Shown: in pieces, positions 36,047-44,752 of the stretch | Layout of the letters: each line of letters begins with the position of its first letter | How positions within the stretch are numbered: position 1 is the first letter of the stretch | From: Candidatus Zhuqueibacterota bacterium | Lineage (GTDB): Bacteria; Zhuqueibacterota; Zhuqueibacteria; Oceanimicrobiales; Oceanimicrobiaceae | Direction: 5' to 3' | DNA length: 64,000 nt | Assembly: GCA_029262055.1 (NCBI GenBank) | Contig: JAJDAD010000013.1 | Location: 62,001-126,000, forward strand | Notes under the pieces: generated by a model | Database searches by the model: none | What the model was told of the DNA's origin: nothing | The model's input: the letters and a program-made list of their open reading frames with translations, nothing else | Translations under genes and position numbers: made by a program

Positions 36047-36975
36047 TCAAAAAGTGCCTCAACAAAAGTCTGCGCTTCAAACGGCTTCAGGTCGTCTACC
36101 GCTTCACCGAGACCGACGAACCTGATGGGCAGGTTCAACTCGTGGCCGATCGCAAGCACCATGCCGCCTTTGGCCGTGCCGTCGAGTTTGGTTACCGCCA
36201 CACTTGTGACACCAACAGCAGCTTTAAACTGCCGGGCCTGCACGATGGCGTTTTGACCGGTGCTTGCGTCCAGGATCAACATCACCTCTTGCGGAGATCC
36301 GGGGATGGCCTTTCCCAATACTCGTTCGATTTTTTTTAGTTCCTCCATCAGATTCGCCTTGGTGTGCAGCCGGCCTGCGGTATCTACGATCAGAACGTCG
36401 ACGTCGCGGGCAAGCGCAGCCTTGGATGCATCAAATGCAATTGCCGCCGGATCGCCACCGTGCTGAGTCTTCACGATTGCGGCATTCACGCGTTGCGCCC
36501 ATATTTCAAGCTGCTCCGAGGCGGCCGCACGGAACGTATCCGCCGCAGCGAGCAGCACCTTTTTGCCATGCGTTTGAAAGCCCTTCGCCAGTTTTGCAAT
36601 GGTGGTGGTCTTACCCGCCCCATTAACGCCAACGACCATGATAACGAACGGTTTCACATCCGGCACGAAAAAATCGTGGGGCGCCTGCTTTTCCCCCGTA
36701 TTCTCGAGCAATCTGGCCGCGAGCCGACTCTTGAGAAAATCGATCAGCTCCCCCGACTGGTTAAAACCTGCCCGGTTCACATGCTCCTTCAGGTCATCAA
36801 CGATTGCCAGGGATGTTTCGACTCCAATATCGGAGGCGATCAGGATCTCTTCTACCCGTTCAAGAAAGTCATCATCCACGACATACTGATTCTGCACCAG
36901 GTTGACGATTTCATCGAAAAGGCCGGACTTTGTTTTCGCGAGTCCTCGTTTAAATTTGTCCAGAAGAGAGGCCAT
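36043..36975 (-). CDS. ftsY: Signal recognition particle receptor FtsY
   Basis: The 310-residue GTPase docks the SRP-ribosome complex at the inner membrane. The N domain (about 1-85) precedes the G domain with VVGVNGAGKTTTIAKLA (P-loop), DTAGRLHTKANLMEEL (G3) and TKLDGTAKGG (G4). The acidic A domain found in enterobacteria is absent, which is common outside that group; the short basic N-terminus (LLDKFKRGLAKTKSGL) is the amphipathic membrane-binding helix. It is translationally coupled to rimO. Confidence 0.96.
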   Translation of the reverse strand: MASLLDKFKRGLAKTKSGLFDEIVNLVQNQYVVDDDFLERVEEILIASDIGVETSLAIVDDLKEHVNRAGFNQSGELIDFLKSRLAARLLENTGEKQAPHDFFVPDVKPFVIMVVGVNGAGKTTTIAKLAKGFQTHGKKVLLAAADTFRAAASEQLEIWAQRVNAAIVKTQHGGDPAAIAFDASKAALARDVDVLIVDTAGRLHTKANLMEELKKIERVLGKAIPGSPQEVMLILDASTGQNAIVQARQFKAAVGVTSVAVTKLDGTAKGGMVLAIGHELNLPIRFVGLGEAVDDLKPFEAQTFVEALFE

Positions 36976-36998
36976 TTATCTCCTTGCTGAAAGTATCA

Positions 36999-37547
36999 TT
37001 ATTTGTCTTCCACCCTGCGGGACATTTCCACCATTTTGTAAATATAACTCACGGAAGAGGCCACGGTCAGAACCACCGTTATGCCCAATGAAATCGGTTT
37101 GACTGCGGACCAGTCAAGCGTGTAACTCACAACGGTCAGGGCGAGGGCATTAATGGTCACTTTGCCAAGCATATTGGACTCAACGACCACCCGCGTTCGA
37201 ACGACCAGGAAAAATCCCAGAATCAAAATAGTCAGGTCGCGACCGACCACTATAAATACAAACCAGAGTGGTAAATCCCGCGTGGCGACAAGCACAATGG
37301 TTATGACGGCCATGGCGATTTTGTCCGCGATGGGGTCCAGAATCCTGCCCAGGTCTGTTCTTTGACCCAATCTTCTCGCCAGTCTACCGTCGTAGGCGTC
37401 CGTTAGAGCTGCTAGCAGCATGAACCCGACAGAGCCGTAATTGCCCGCGGGTGTTTGCAGTTTAAGCAAAAAATAGACGGGGAGCACCAACAAGATCCTG
37501 CTGAGACTCAACAAATTGGAAACATAACCAAATTCGCGTAAAGTCAC
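36999..37547 (-). CDS. pgsA: CDP-diacylglycerol-glycerol-3-phosphate 3-phosphatidyltransferase
   Basis: The 182-residue membrane protein has the CDP-alcohol phosphotransferase signature DG-x2-AR-x8-G-x3-D-x3-D visible around YDGRLARRLGQRTDLGRILDPIAD (in about residues 55-80). It makes phosphatidylglycerol phosphate from CDP-diacylglycerol and glycerol 3-phosphate; related enzymes also act on CDP-archaeol. That possibility is worth noting because the genes upstream encode a prenyl-lipid pathway. The start is GTG with GGGGAA four bases upstream. It begins 12 bp after the reductase gene. Confidence 0.92.
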   Translation of the reverse strand: MTLREFGYVSNLLSLSRILLVLPVYFLLKLQTPAGNYGSVGFMLLAALTDAYDGRLARRLGQRTDLGRILDPIADKIAMAVITIVLVATRDLPLWFVFIVVGRDLTILILGFFLVVRTRVVVESNMLGKVTINALALTVVSYTLDWSAVKPISLGITVVLTVASSVSYIYKMVEMSRRVEDK

Positions 37548-37559
37548 GAACTTCCCCGG

Positions 37560-38735
37560 TTAGTGGACAAACACCCTGATGACATCAAAAATGAGAGAGG
37601 GATGCTTCACCAGTGCGGTTTTAAAAATATTTGCCAGCGAGCGTTCCTCCGGAGGCAAAGACAGGACGGCGTCGGCTGTCTTGTTGAGGTCTCCGTCGCT
37701 CAGTTTATAAACAGCCTTCTTTATTTTGTGAAAGCGTTCGTGGGCCTTTCCCTGCGCCTTATGCCATTCCGCGGCGTATTGCCGCAGTTTCTTTTCCGAA
37801 ACATCCTGTTGTGCGATGGCAGTTGCAGCGACACGGCCGGCGATCTGACCCGCAAGCATTGCCGTGTTTATGCCGCCACCTGACATTGGATTGACCTGGT
37901 GCGCGGCATCGCCGACCAGCATCAGGCCGTCAGCAACAATCTTCTTGAGGGTCGGCGCGCAAGGCACGCCGCCGACAACCGTGTACAAAACTGATGCGTG
38001 CGGGAAACGTTTGTCAATAAAGTCCTGCAAATACTTCTGTGCCGATTTGTAGCGTGAAAATTCCCCTGAGATTCCAAGCCCAACATTGGCCAGGCGGTCG
38101 TTCTTCGGAAAGACCCAAACATAGCCACCGGGTGCAATGTCCTTACCAAAGTAAAAATAAACGTAGTCTGGATCCAATTCTATGTTCGACAGCGTCTTCT
38201 GGACACAACTTTCCATGTCCTTCATCTTTATGCTGGTGCGCAAACCGGCCCAGCGTCCAACCCGGGACTCGACGCCGTCAGCGCCGATGACAACGCTGCA
38301 TCCCACCTCGCTGGTTTGCCCCATGTGTTGTAGGCGCACGCCCTGAACGCGACCGTTTGGCTTGATCACATCTGATACGTAGGCCTTGGTCAGGACGTCC
38401 ACTCCCGCGCCGGCGGCAATCTCGACCAGTGCGTAATCGAATATCTTTCTGTCGAGCATGTAGCCCTGGTCCCGTTCACCGGACACAACAACTTCCCTGC
38501 CGTCAGGAGAAACCAACACTGCTCCCTTGATCTTGTTGCTGATCCACGCAGGTTGCGGGTCAACCACTGCTTGCAAGCCTGCGGCACCCACCGCTTCTGC
38601 ACACCTGACCGGGATGCCGATCTCCCGGTCCTTCTCCAGCAAAAGAACCGAGGCTCCGCCTTCACTCGCGTGCTTGGCCGCCCAGGCGCCCCCGGGGCCA
38701 CCACCAACTACGATGCAATCATAGAAGCTTCGCAT
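37560..38735 (-). CDS. Geranylgeranyl reductase family flavoprotein
   Basis: The 391-residue FAD protein has the dinucleotide motif CIVVGGGPGGAWAA, the substrate-cap segment EIGIPVRCAEAVG with the Cys typical of the GGR family, and FAD motif GDAAHQVNPMSGGGINTAM. GGR enzymes saturate the prenyl chains of chlorophyll, tocopherol, quinones or archaeal ether lipids. A ferredoxin-like protein overlaps its start by 28 bp and is the probable electron donor, as is known for archaeal GGR. Substrate is not decided by sequence; the adjacent UbiA-type gene makes a prenylated lipid or quinone likely. Confidence 0.9.
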   Translation of the reverse strand: MRSFYDCIVVGGGPGGAWAAKHASEGGASVLLLEKDREIGIPVRCAEAVGAAGLQAVVDPQPAWISNKIKGAVLVSPDGREVVVSGERDQGYMLDRKIFDYALVEIAAGAGVDVLTKAYVSDVIKPNGRVQGVRLQHMGQTSEVGCSVVIGADGVESRVGRWAGLRTSIKMKDMESCVQKTLSNIELDPDYVYFYFGKDIAPGGYVWVFPKNDRLANVGLGISGEFSRYKSAQKYLQDFIDKRFPHASVLYTVVGGVPCAPTLKKIVADGLMLVGDAAHQVNPMSGGGINTAMLAGQIAGRVAATAIAQQDVSEKKLRQYAAEWHKAQGKAHERFHKIKKAVYKLSDGDLNKTADAVLSLPPEERSLANIFKTALVKHPSLIFDVIRVFVH

Positions 38736-38920
38736 TCAGACTCCAGGTTTTTGTCGGCGCCAGCGAGAGCCTCAACCGGACAGATCCAAACACATAGCAT
38801 ACAATCTATGCAATGGTCAAGAATTGCGATCCTGGATTCGCGCAGCTCGATGCAATCCACTGGACAAACGGCGACACATGCCCCGCAGAAATCGCATCTG
38901 TCGTCAATAGCATTGATCAT
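38708..38920 (-). CDS. Small 2[4Fe-4S] ferredoxin
   Basis: The 70-residue protein contains two complete CxxCxxCxxxC clusters (Cys 9, 12, 15, 19 and Cys 37, 40, 43, 47) separated by 18 residues, plus a short tail. It overlaps the UbiA-type gene as ATGA and the reductase gene by 28 bp, so all three are translated together. It is most likely the reductant for the geranylgeranyl reductase. Confidence 0.92.
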   Translation of the reverse strand: MINAIDDRCDFCGACVAVCPVDCIELRESRIAILDHCIDCMLCVWICPVEALAGADKNLESECEASMIAS

Positions 38921-39909
38921 TTGGAGTAGGCGCGAATAGGCACACTTGATAAGCTGGGATAATTTATGCCGAATCGCAGACGATAGTAGACTTTGGAAAA
39001 AAGATAAATCCCGAGCAAAACGAAGAACAGCGCGTAGTTACCGTTTATCAAAGTCCATTTGAACGAGAGGCTCAGGCAGAGCAAAAATATGGGATACTTC
39101 AGTGCGCGCGCCATCTCCACACGGTCCATTGTAACAACCGCCCAAACAAGAAAAGGCAGAGAAAAAAGCGTCGGATAGAAAATTAACTCATCGTGCAGAA
39201 TGAAGGCAAGGACTAGTGTCACAATCTCCAGCGCCAGGCCGAAATAGAGAGCAGTCGTTTCTTTGCCTGTTGCGACACCTGATTCATGTCCCTGCGGGGA
39301 ATCAGAGTCCCCCAGCGGAATGGCGGCATAAATGCTCAATGCCACGATAGTCAGAATGTACGGGAGCGAGGCCAATGCCGCCTGTTGACTCAGATTGCCA
39401 CCAACCAACCACCCGGTCAGGAATATGAGCAAGGCGCTGAAGCCAGCAGTAGAAAACGCAAGTACAGGCTTATCCTTCCAATTGAAGGGAGAAAAATTGT
39501 ATAGTATCCCGGCCACCAAAAGAAGCAGGAACGCGAGCACCCCGACTGGCACGGAAAAAACAAAGGCCAAAATCAAGGCAACTACCGACAGTGCAGAGGC
39601 TTCCACGAACGCGACCTTTGGTGTCAACTTGTCTGGAGCAATCAAGGACAGTGCATCCTGGCCGCCTGCGGCATTTCTCTCCATGACCTGATTCAAGACA
39701 AAAACCGCCGCCATCAGGCAGGTAAGCGCTACACCCACAATGAGGAAACCTCCGTTGCCGGCAGCCACACCGTTTGCGCCTTCCTGGACCGCGGCAGCCG
39801 CATAATCCGCCTGCAGGTAATAGCCCGCCAGGAATATCATCCAAACTGGATAGAGGTACACCGGCCTGAGAATAAAAATGTAGTCGAAAACTTTCAGAAT
39901 CTGCTTCAT
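38917..39909 (-). CDS. UbiA-superfamily prenyltransferase
   Basis: The 330-residue integral membrane protein has eight or nine hydrophobic helices. An Asn/Glu/Asp motif follows the second helix (NQVMERNAAGGQD, residues 73-85) and a second acidic motif lies near residue 197 (GDSDSPQGHESGVATGK). Together these correspond to the two Asp-rich motifs that bind prenyl diphosphate through magnesium in UbiA enzymes, though the first is diverged. Such enzymes prenylate quinone precursors, chlorophyllide or glyceryl ethers (DGGGP synthase). The downstream ferredoxin and reductase point to a chain that is later saturated. Confidence 0.82.
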   Translation of the reverse strand: MKQILKVFDYIFILRPVYLYPVWMIFLAGYYLQADYAAAAVQEGANGVAAGNGGFLIVGVALTCLMAAVFVLNQVMERNAAGGQDALSLIAPDKLTPKVAFVEASALSVVALILAFVFSVPVGVLAFLLLLVAGILYNFSPFNWKDKPVLAFSTAGFSALLIFLTGWLVGGNLSQQAALASLPYILTIVALSIYAAIPLGDSDSPQGHESGVATGKETTALYFGLALEIVTLVLAFILHDELIFYPTLFSLPFLVWAVVTMDRVEMARALKYPIFLLCLSLSFKWTLINGNYALFFVLLGIYLFSKVYYRLRFGINYPSLSSVPIRAYSK

Positions 39910-40103
39910 GAATCACGAATCCCCTGTTTGGTACCTATTTGAAGTTCCTCACTCGCGTTTCTGTTTCTAAACAATGTCTTTGCGGACAAGTTGCGCTGAA
40001 CTCTTTGCTGCTGCCACGGACCAGATTTTCCGCGCTACAATACTTCTTCCAGAGCAAGCAACCGTCACTTCGCGTTCAGAATCCGAACCGAGAGAGGTTC
40101 TCG

Positions 40104-41525
40104 CTAGTAGACCGTCTCAAGGGCTGCGTCTTCGTGCAGCAGCTTGGTGGCGCTCTTCTCCGGGACGAGTGGATAGTTGCCGGTGAAGCAGGCCGTACAG
40201 AATCCACCATCCTCCGAGACGGCTTTGATCATGCCTTCCAGGGATAAGTAGCCAAGACTGTCGACTCCCAAATGCATGCGGATTTGCTCAATGGTCTGCC
40301 CGGATGCCACCAGTTCCGCGGTGGTCGGAAAGTCCATGCCATAGTAGCACGGCGAAATAATCGGGGGCGAACTCACACGCAAATGCACTTCGCGGGCGCC
40401 GGCTTTGCGTAGCATTTTGGTCAAGTGCCTCAGCGTAGTGCCACGGACGATGGAGTCGTCGACAACAACAACTCGTTTGTCCCGCAAAACGCCCTCTACC
40501 GGATTGAACTTAACTCTTACGTTGAAATCACGATCCGATTGGTCCGGATGAATGAACGTTCGTCCGACGTAATGGTTCCGAATCAATCCGATCTCAAACT
40601 TGATACCTGAGCGGCTGGCATAACCCAACGCCGCCGTGTTGGAAGAGTCGGGTACAGAGATCACGATATCGGCATCTGCAGGATGCTCGATAGCCAGATT
40701 CTTACCCAATTTTCGACGCGCGCGGTCGACGTTCTCGTCAAAGATCTTGCTGTCAGGCCTTGAGAAGTAGACATGCTCAAAAATACACGCCCTGCGTTCT
40801 GCGGTCTCGCTTAATCGGTGGGACACGAGGCCATCCGCGCCTATTTCCAGAATCTCACCCGGCTCGATCTCGCGAACATAATTAGCTCCGATCAAGTCGA
40901 GAGCGCACGTTTCCGAAGCGACGAAGTAAGCGCCCTGTTTTTCTCCTAAAGAAAGGGGGCGCCAACCTCGCGGGTCACGCACAGCAAACACGCGGTCACG
41001 GGTGAGCAGAGCCAAAGAGTAGGCGCCTTTGAGTCGGTCAAGAGCGTCTCTCATTTTGGAGGCCATATCAATTTCTCGTGACCGCGCCATCAAATGCAGG
41101 ACAACCTCCGTATCCGATGAGGTCTGAAAAATCGCTCCATCCTGCACCAACTCCTCTCTGATGGAGCGGGTATTGACAAAGTTGCCATTGTGCGACAGTG
41201 CCACGGGCCCTTCTTTGAAATTGACCAGCAGAGGCTGAGCATTGCTCAGTATCGTCGAACCGGTGGTCGAATAGCGATTGTGCCCTATCGCCAGATCTCC
41301 GGGCAAACTCCGCAGGACCTTAATGTCAGAAAACACTGTATTGACCAAGCCCATGCCGGTGTGACGGTAAACACTCGTGCCATCGCTGCTGACAATTCCG
41401 CTGCTCTCCTGCCCGCGATGTTGCAGCGCGTACAGAGCTTGATAGGCAGAAATTGCGGCATCCTCCTGACCGAAAATAGCCACGATCCCACAATTGCAGG
41501 CAGGCTTATCCAATTGGTCCTTCAT
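40104..41525 (-). CDS. purF: Amidophosphoribosyltransferase
   Basis: The 473-residue enzyme makes phosphoribosylamine from PRPP and glutamine, the first step of purine synthesis. An 11-residue propeptide (MKDQLDKPACN) precedes the mature CGIVAIFG with the catalytic Cys12. Cys residues at RRACIFEH, PCYYGMD and GFCTACF match those that bind the [4Fe-4S] cluster in the Bacillus-type enzyme. The PRPP loop VVVDDSIVRGTT is present. It starts 3 bp after the YfiM-like gene. Confidence 0.96.
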   Translation of the reverse strand: MKDQLDKPACNCGIVAIFGQEDAAISAYQALYALQHRGQESSGIVSSDGTSVYRHTGMGLVNTVFSDIKVLRSLPGDLAIGHNRYSTTGSTILSNAQPLLVNFKEGPVALSHNGNFVNTRSIREELVQDGAIFQTSSDTEVVLHLMARSREIDMASKMRDALDRLKGAYSLALLTRDRVFAVRDPRGWRPLSLGEKQGAYFVASETCALDLIGANYVREIEPGEILEIGADGLVSHRLSETAERRACIFEHVYFSRPDSKIFDENVDRARRKLGKNLAIEHPADADIVISVPDSSNTAALGYASRSGIKFEIGLIRNHYVGRTFIHPDQSDRDFNVRVKFNPVEGVLRDKRVVVVDDSIVRGTTLRHLTKMLRKAGAREVHLRVSSPPIISPCYYGMDFPTTAELVASGQTIEQIRMHLGVDSLGYLSLEGMIKAVSEDGGFCTACFTGNYPLVPEKSATKLLHEDAALETVY

Positions 41526-41528
41526 GGT

Positions 41529-41924
41529 TTACAATGTCCTGACCATAAAATAAGCAAGGGCGACGCCGAGTGCATCAGCAAGCATATCTTTTAAGCTTGC
41601 ATGACCTCTTGCGCTGCGCGCATCATACATTTCCTTCCCTAATCCGAGACTCAATGTAACGCCGCCGCTCAAGTACAGCGAGCTGCTTTCGGACTTTTTG
41701 TACGACTCGTGCAAAATCGCAAAACTAAAGCCGGTCATGAACATGCTCAACAAAAAATGATCGGCTTTGTCCTTTGCAAGCCACCTGTCTTTGCCCAAGG
41801 CTCCGGCATTGTACGGGGCCTGCACGGCATCCTGACCCAGGGCGCTGCCCGCAAGAGCCAGCACCAAGAGAGGAATTACACAACATATTGGCAAACGCCG
41901 GCAGTTTCTTGCAGATAAGTTCAC
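41529..41924 (-). CDS. YfiM-like secreted/membrane protein
   Basis: The 131-residue protein starts at a GTG (41924) with AGGAG four bases upstream, overlapping the transporter stop codon. This start exposes a signal peptide (PICCVIPLLVLALAGSALG). The body contains DKADHFLLSMF, GLGKEMYDARSARGHASLKDMLADALG, the pattern of the YfiM/DUF2279-like family, whose role is unknown. A longer frame to 42095 would overlap the transporter by 164 bases and lacks a ribosome site, so it is rejected. Two or three helices are predicted. Confidence 0.75.
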   Translation of the reverse strand: MNLSARNCRRLPICCVIPLLVLALAGSALGQDAVQAPYNAGALGKDRWLAKDKADHFLLSMFMTGFSFAILHESYKKSESSSLYLSGGVTLSLGLGKEMYDARSARGHASLKDMLADALGVALAYFMVRTL

Positions 41925-41931
41925 GCTTCTC

Positions 41932-43260
41932 CTAGAATGCATCCGGGAAGAGAATAAGACCAACCAAAAGCGCCGCCACCGCAATCGGCGCCAGAAACCT
42001 GATCGCAAACCCGTAGATTCGTTGCCCACGGAACTTAGGATTGCCTTCCGCAATCTCGGCATTGACGTTTGCGACGCCCCAATTCCAACCGACAAAAACG
42101 GAGACTCCGAGCGAACCTATGATCAGCGAATATTGCCCAAAAATGACATTCATCCAGTTTAGGAAATTGCCGTTCAAGGCAGCAGGGATACCGGCTAAAA
42201 ACGCCCCCAGCCCGGCAATGAGAACAGCTTTCTTGCGTGACAGTTTCCACTCGTCTATGAAATAAGCGGCTGGCACTTCGACGATCGATATGAGCGAAGT
42301 CACTGCTGCAACAGAAAGCAGGACAAAAAAGCCGGTACCGAAGACGGTGCCCAGAAAAATCTCGTTGAACATATTGGGCAATACCACAAAGATAAGCCCG
42401 GCGCCCGCTTGCGGATCAAGGCCAAAGGCAAAAATTGCAGGCATGATGGCAAATCCGGCCATGAGGGCTATGCCTGTGTCCAAGAACCCGACCCAGGCGG
42501 CGGAGCTGATGAGATTGTCCTGTTTCGACAGATAGCTGCCGTAGGTGATCATGGTTCCCATGCCCAGACTCAACGAGAAGAACGCCTGTCCCACAGCAGC
42601 GACGATTCCTTTGCCGGTCAGGTTGCCCCAATTTGGTTTTAGATAGAAGGACAATCCCTTCTCAGCTCCGGGTAAGGTGACCGAACGCACGACCAGCAAT
42701 ACCAGGATGACGAGCAAGAGCGGCATCAGAATCTTGGACCACTTTTCGATGCCGGCCTTTACACCACCAAACAAAATCAGCATGGTGAAGGTCATAAATA
42801 CCGCGTGTAACCCGATAGCGGCCACGGGATTTGAGATAAAGTTGCTAAAAGCTTGCGCAATCTCATCCGGACTGAGGTTACTGAATGTGCCCGCCGCGGT
42901 CTTGAAAATGTACCCAAACGTCCACCCGGCAATAACGCTGTAAAAGGAAGAAATACCCCAGCCTGTAATGACGCCGAGAATCCCCAGATACTTCCAGGCG
43001 GTGCCAGGCGCCAGTGTTTTGTAAACCCCGACCGGATTACGCTGTGTGTTCCGTCCGAGCGACAGCTCTGCGATCATGACCGCCAGACAGATCAGCGCGA
43101 CCGCGACCAAATAGACCACAACAAATGCGGCGCCGCCAAATTCCCCGGCGACCGTCGGAAACCGCCATATGTTCCCCAGGCCGACAGCCGAACCTGCCCC
43201 GGCCAATATAAAACCAAGCTTTGATGACCAGACGCCTCTGTCATTATTTACCGTGTTCAT
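41932..43260 (-). CDS. Sodium-dependent NSS/SNF-family transporter
   Basis: The 442-residue inner-membrane protein with about eleven helices follows the LeuT fold. The first helix has GFILAGAGSAVGLGNIWRFP, the sodium- and substrate-binding unwound segment, and GAAFVVVYLVAVALI follows. NSS members take up amino acids or related amines using a sodium gradient; the substrate is not evident from sequence. It lies between a DUF5683-like gene and the YfiM-like gene on the transcript from the promoter at 43842-43870 or 45724-45752. Confidence 0.92.
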   Translation of the reverse strand: MNTVNNDRGVWSSKLGFILAGAGSAVGLGNIWRFPTVAGEFGGAAFVVVYLVAVALICLAVMIAELSLGRNTQRNPVGVYKTLAPGTAWKYLGILGVITGWGISSFYSVIAGWTFGYIFKTAAGTFSNLSPDEIAQAFSNFISNPVAAIGLHAVFMTFTMLILFGGVKAGIEKWSKILMPLLLVILVLLVVRSVTLPGAEKGLSFYLKPNWGNLTGKGIVAAVGQAFFSLSLGMGTMITYGSYLSKQDNLISSAAWVGFLDTGIALMAGFAIMPAIFAFGLDPQAGAGLIFVVLPNMFNEIFLGTVFGTGFFVLLSVAAVTSLISIVEVPAAYFIDEWKLSRKKAVLIAGLGAFLAGIPAALNGNFLNWMNVIFGQYSLIIGSLGVSVFVGWNWGVANVNAEIAEGNPKFRGQRIYGFAIRFLAPIAVAALLVGLILFPDAF

Positions 43261-43313
43261 CCTTTCCTCCGTATTCGTATTCCTGCTCAGAATGATGTCA
43301 GCTTTTTTCTTGT

Positions 43314-43943
43314 TTAGAACCGTCCCGTCAAAGACATCCCGAGCATCGTTGTTCCAGACGAAAAATCACGTGCCGGAACCACGCCTATTCTTAGACTTAG
43401 ATCCGGGCCGGTATCGAAATCATGAAGATGAGCGTCAATATAGGCATCCAACATGCTAAACAAAGTGAATGCACCCATGAGCCAAAAAGTCAAGTTACGT
43501 CGATCCACAAACAGATCATGGTTGGAGGAATCTGATGGAAAATCTCCTGCTCGCTTGTCGTAATAAAGCGCTAGGCCTATCAGAGTACCCTGGCCTGCAA
43601 TACCGAGCACCCCCTTGATCGCCTGCCCGTTGTAGAACTGGCCCCAACCGGGAACCAACGCCCTCATCATCGCCGCCTTCGGCGTTTTTTTTGACACCGG
43701 GGCAAGCGCCTGGCTGTTCGAGCCACTGCTGGAGTCAGCAATCTGGGCGATCACTCCCGGGACGGAAGCGAAAATCAGCCAGAGGACCAGTATCGAGGTA
43801 GCAATGTTGGAGAGTAATCGGACCGACAAACTGGAATTTTTATTATAGGCAACAGAACCGAAAGAGTCAAAGGGAATAGGACCGTGGGCCGCGGGATCAG
43901 ACGAAGCGCTGCAGCAGCTACTTAAGGTCTTCAAAATCAGCAT
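43314..43943 (-). CDS. DUF5683-like membrane protein
   Basis: The 209-residue frame holds ALVPGWGQFYNGQAIKGVLGI, the conserved start of the DUF5683 region common in FCB genomes, then helices (YYDK..., FWLMGAFTLFSMLDAYIDAHL) and a C-terminal strand ending in RF. A TTG at 43829 would give a clean signal peptide (SVRLLSNIATSILVLWLIFASVPGVIAQ), while the ATG at 43943 has its AGAGG directly adjacent. A sigma-70 promoter inside the first codons would favour the later start. I cannot settle which is used. It overlaps the 60-residue gene by 26 bp. Confidence 0.75.
   Translation of the reverse strand: MLILKTLSSCCSASSDPAAHGPIPFDSFGSVAYNKNSSLSVRLLSNIATSILVLWLIFASVPGVIAQIADSSSGSNSQALAPVSKKTPKAAMMRALVPGWGQFYNGQAIKGVLGIAGQGTLIGLALYYDKRAGDFPSDSSNHDLFVDRRNLTFWLMGAFTLFSMLDAYIDAHLHDFDTGPDLSLRIGVVPARDFSSGTTMLGMSLTGRF
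43842..43870 (-). promoter_or_regulatory. Consensus-like sigma-70 promoter within the 5' part of the DUF5683-like frame
   Basis: TTGACT (43870-43865), 17-base spacer, TATAAT (43847-43842). The start site would be near 43835, six bases before a TTG codon at 43829 that starts a good signal peptide. It would give a near-leaderless transcript. Confidence 0.45.
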
Positions 43944-44100
43944 CCTCTACATCTTGACCGCCCAAATCCAGCGGCTTTGTGTCCTTCGCTTTGCCATCGA
44001 CTCGAGTCGTGCTGCCCCCCAGAATCCGCATGAACCCACGAAACATCTTTATGATATAATAACACAAGAAGCCCAGAATAATCAAACGAAGGAGCGACAT
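43918..44100 (-). CDS. Small membrane protein, 60 residues
   Basis: The first 22 residues form one hydrophobic helix (LLRLIILGFLCYYIIKMF), then a Gly-rich turn and an acidic tail ending ADFEDLK. It resembles the small single-span proteins of the DUF4834 type in FCB genomes, but I do not assign a function. The ATG has AAGGA at a 7-base spacing. It lies 3 bp after the kinase gene. Confidence 0.7.
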   Translation of the reverse strand: MSLLRLIILGFLCYYIIKMFRGFMRILGGSTTRVDGKAKDTKPLDLGGQDVEDADFEDLK

Positions 44101-44103
44101 GCA

Positions 44104-44742
44104 TCAATCCTTCTTTATGGGCGAATAGTACTGGGTTCCTGATATGGGCTGTATGGTGGCTTCGACCAGTTCATCAAAATCCTCTTCCCGATTCACAAAA
44201 TCGATCTCGGTTGAGTTGATGATCAGTAATGGGGAGGCATCATAGTTCAGGAAAAACTGATTGTACGCTTCGTTCAATTGCCGAATATAATTCTCGGAGA
44301 TCGTCTTCTCATACTCCCGGTTTCGGCCCTTGATGTTGGTGAGAAGACGATCGGTGTTTGATTGCAGATAAAGCACGAGGTCAGGTCGGGGGATACTTTG
44401 CTCAAGCAGGCATGCGATGCGGTCATACAACACCAACTCACGCTCATCCAGCGTAATGCTGGCAAAAATTCGATCCTTGGCAAAAAGGTAATCCGATATC
44501 AACAGGTCATGAAAAAGCTCCCGTTGCGGAATATCCTGTTGCTGCCGGTATCTACTAAGCAGGAAAAAAAGCTGAGTTTGAAAAGCGAATTGCCCCGGGT
44601 TCTTGTAGAAGTCCTTCAAGAACGGGTTTTCTTCGTGTGGCTCCAACAACTCTTTTGCCGAAAAATGGTCAGCCATTTTTTTCGCCAGGCTGGTTTTTCC
44701 GGCTCCGATAACTCCCTCAATGGCGATATATTGCGGGCGCAA
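44104..44742 (-). CDS. Deoxynucleoside kinase
   Basis: The 212-residue enzyme is of the deoxyadenosine/deoxyguanosine kinase type. It has P-loop IEGVIGAGKTS, a YDR motif near residue 103 in the place of the family ERS/DRS motif, and a LID region GREYEKTISENYIRQLNEAYN with the Arg and Glu that hold the phosphate. It phosphorylates deoxynucleosides in the salvage pathway. The start is TTG with AAGGAA five bases upstream. It follows folK closely, so is co-transcribed with folate genes. Confidence 0.88.
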   Translation of the reverse strand: MRPQYIAIEGVIGAGKTSLAKKMADHFSAKELLEPHEENPFLKDFYKNPGQFAFQTQLFFLLSRYRQQQDIPQRELFHDLLISDYLFAKDRIFASITLDERELVLYDRIACLLEQSIPRPDLVLYLQSNTDRLLTNIKGRNREYEKTISENYIRQLNEAYNQFFLNYDASPLLIINSTEIDFVNREEDFDELVEATIQPISGTQYYSPIKKD

Positions 44743-44752
44743 ATCTTTTCCT

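Noticed and set aside
41925-42095. Longer N-terminus of the YfiM-like protein
   Set aside because: It overlaps the transporter gene by 164 bases. A GTG at 41924 with AGGAG upstream exposes a signal peptide.
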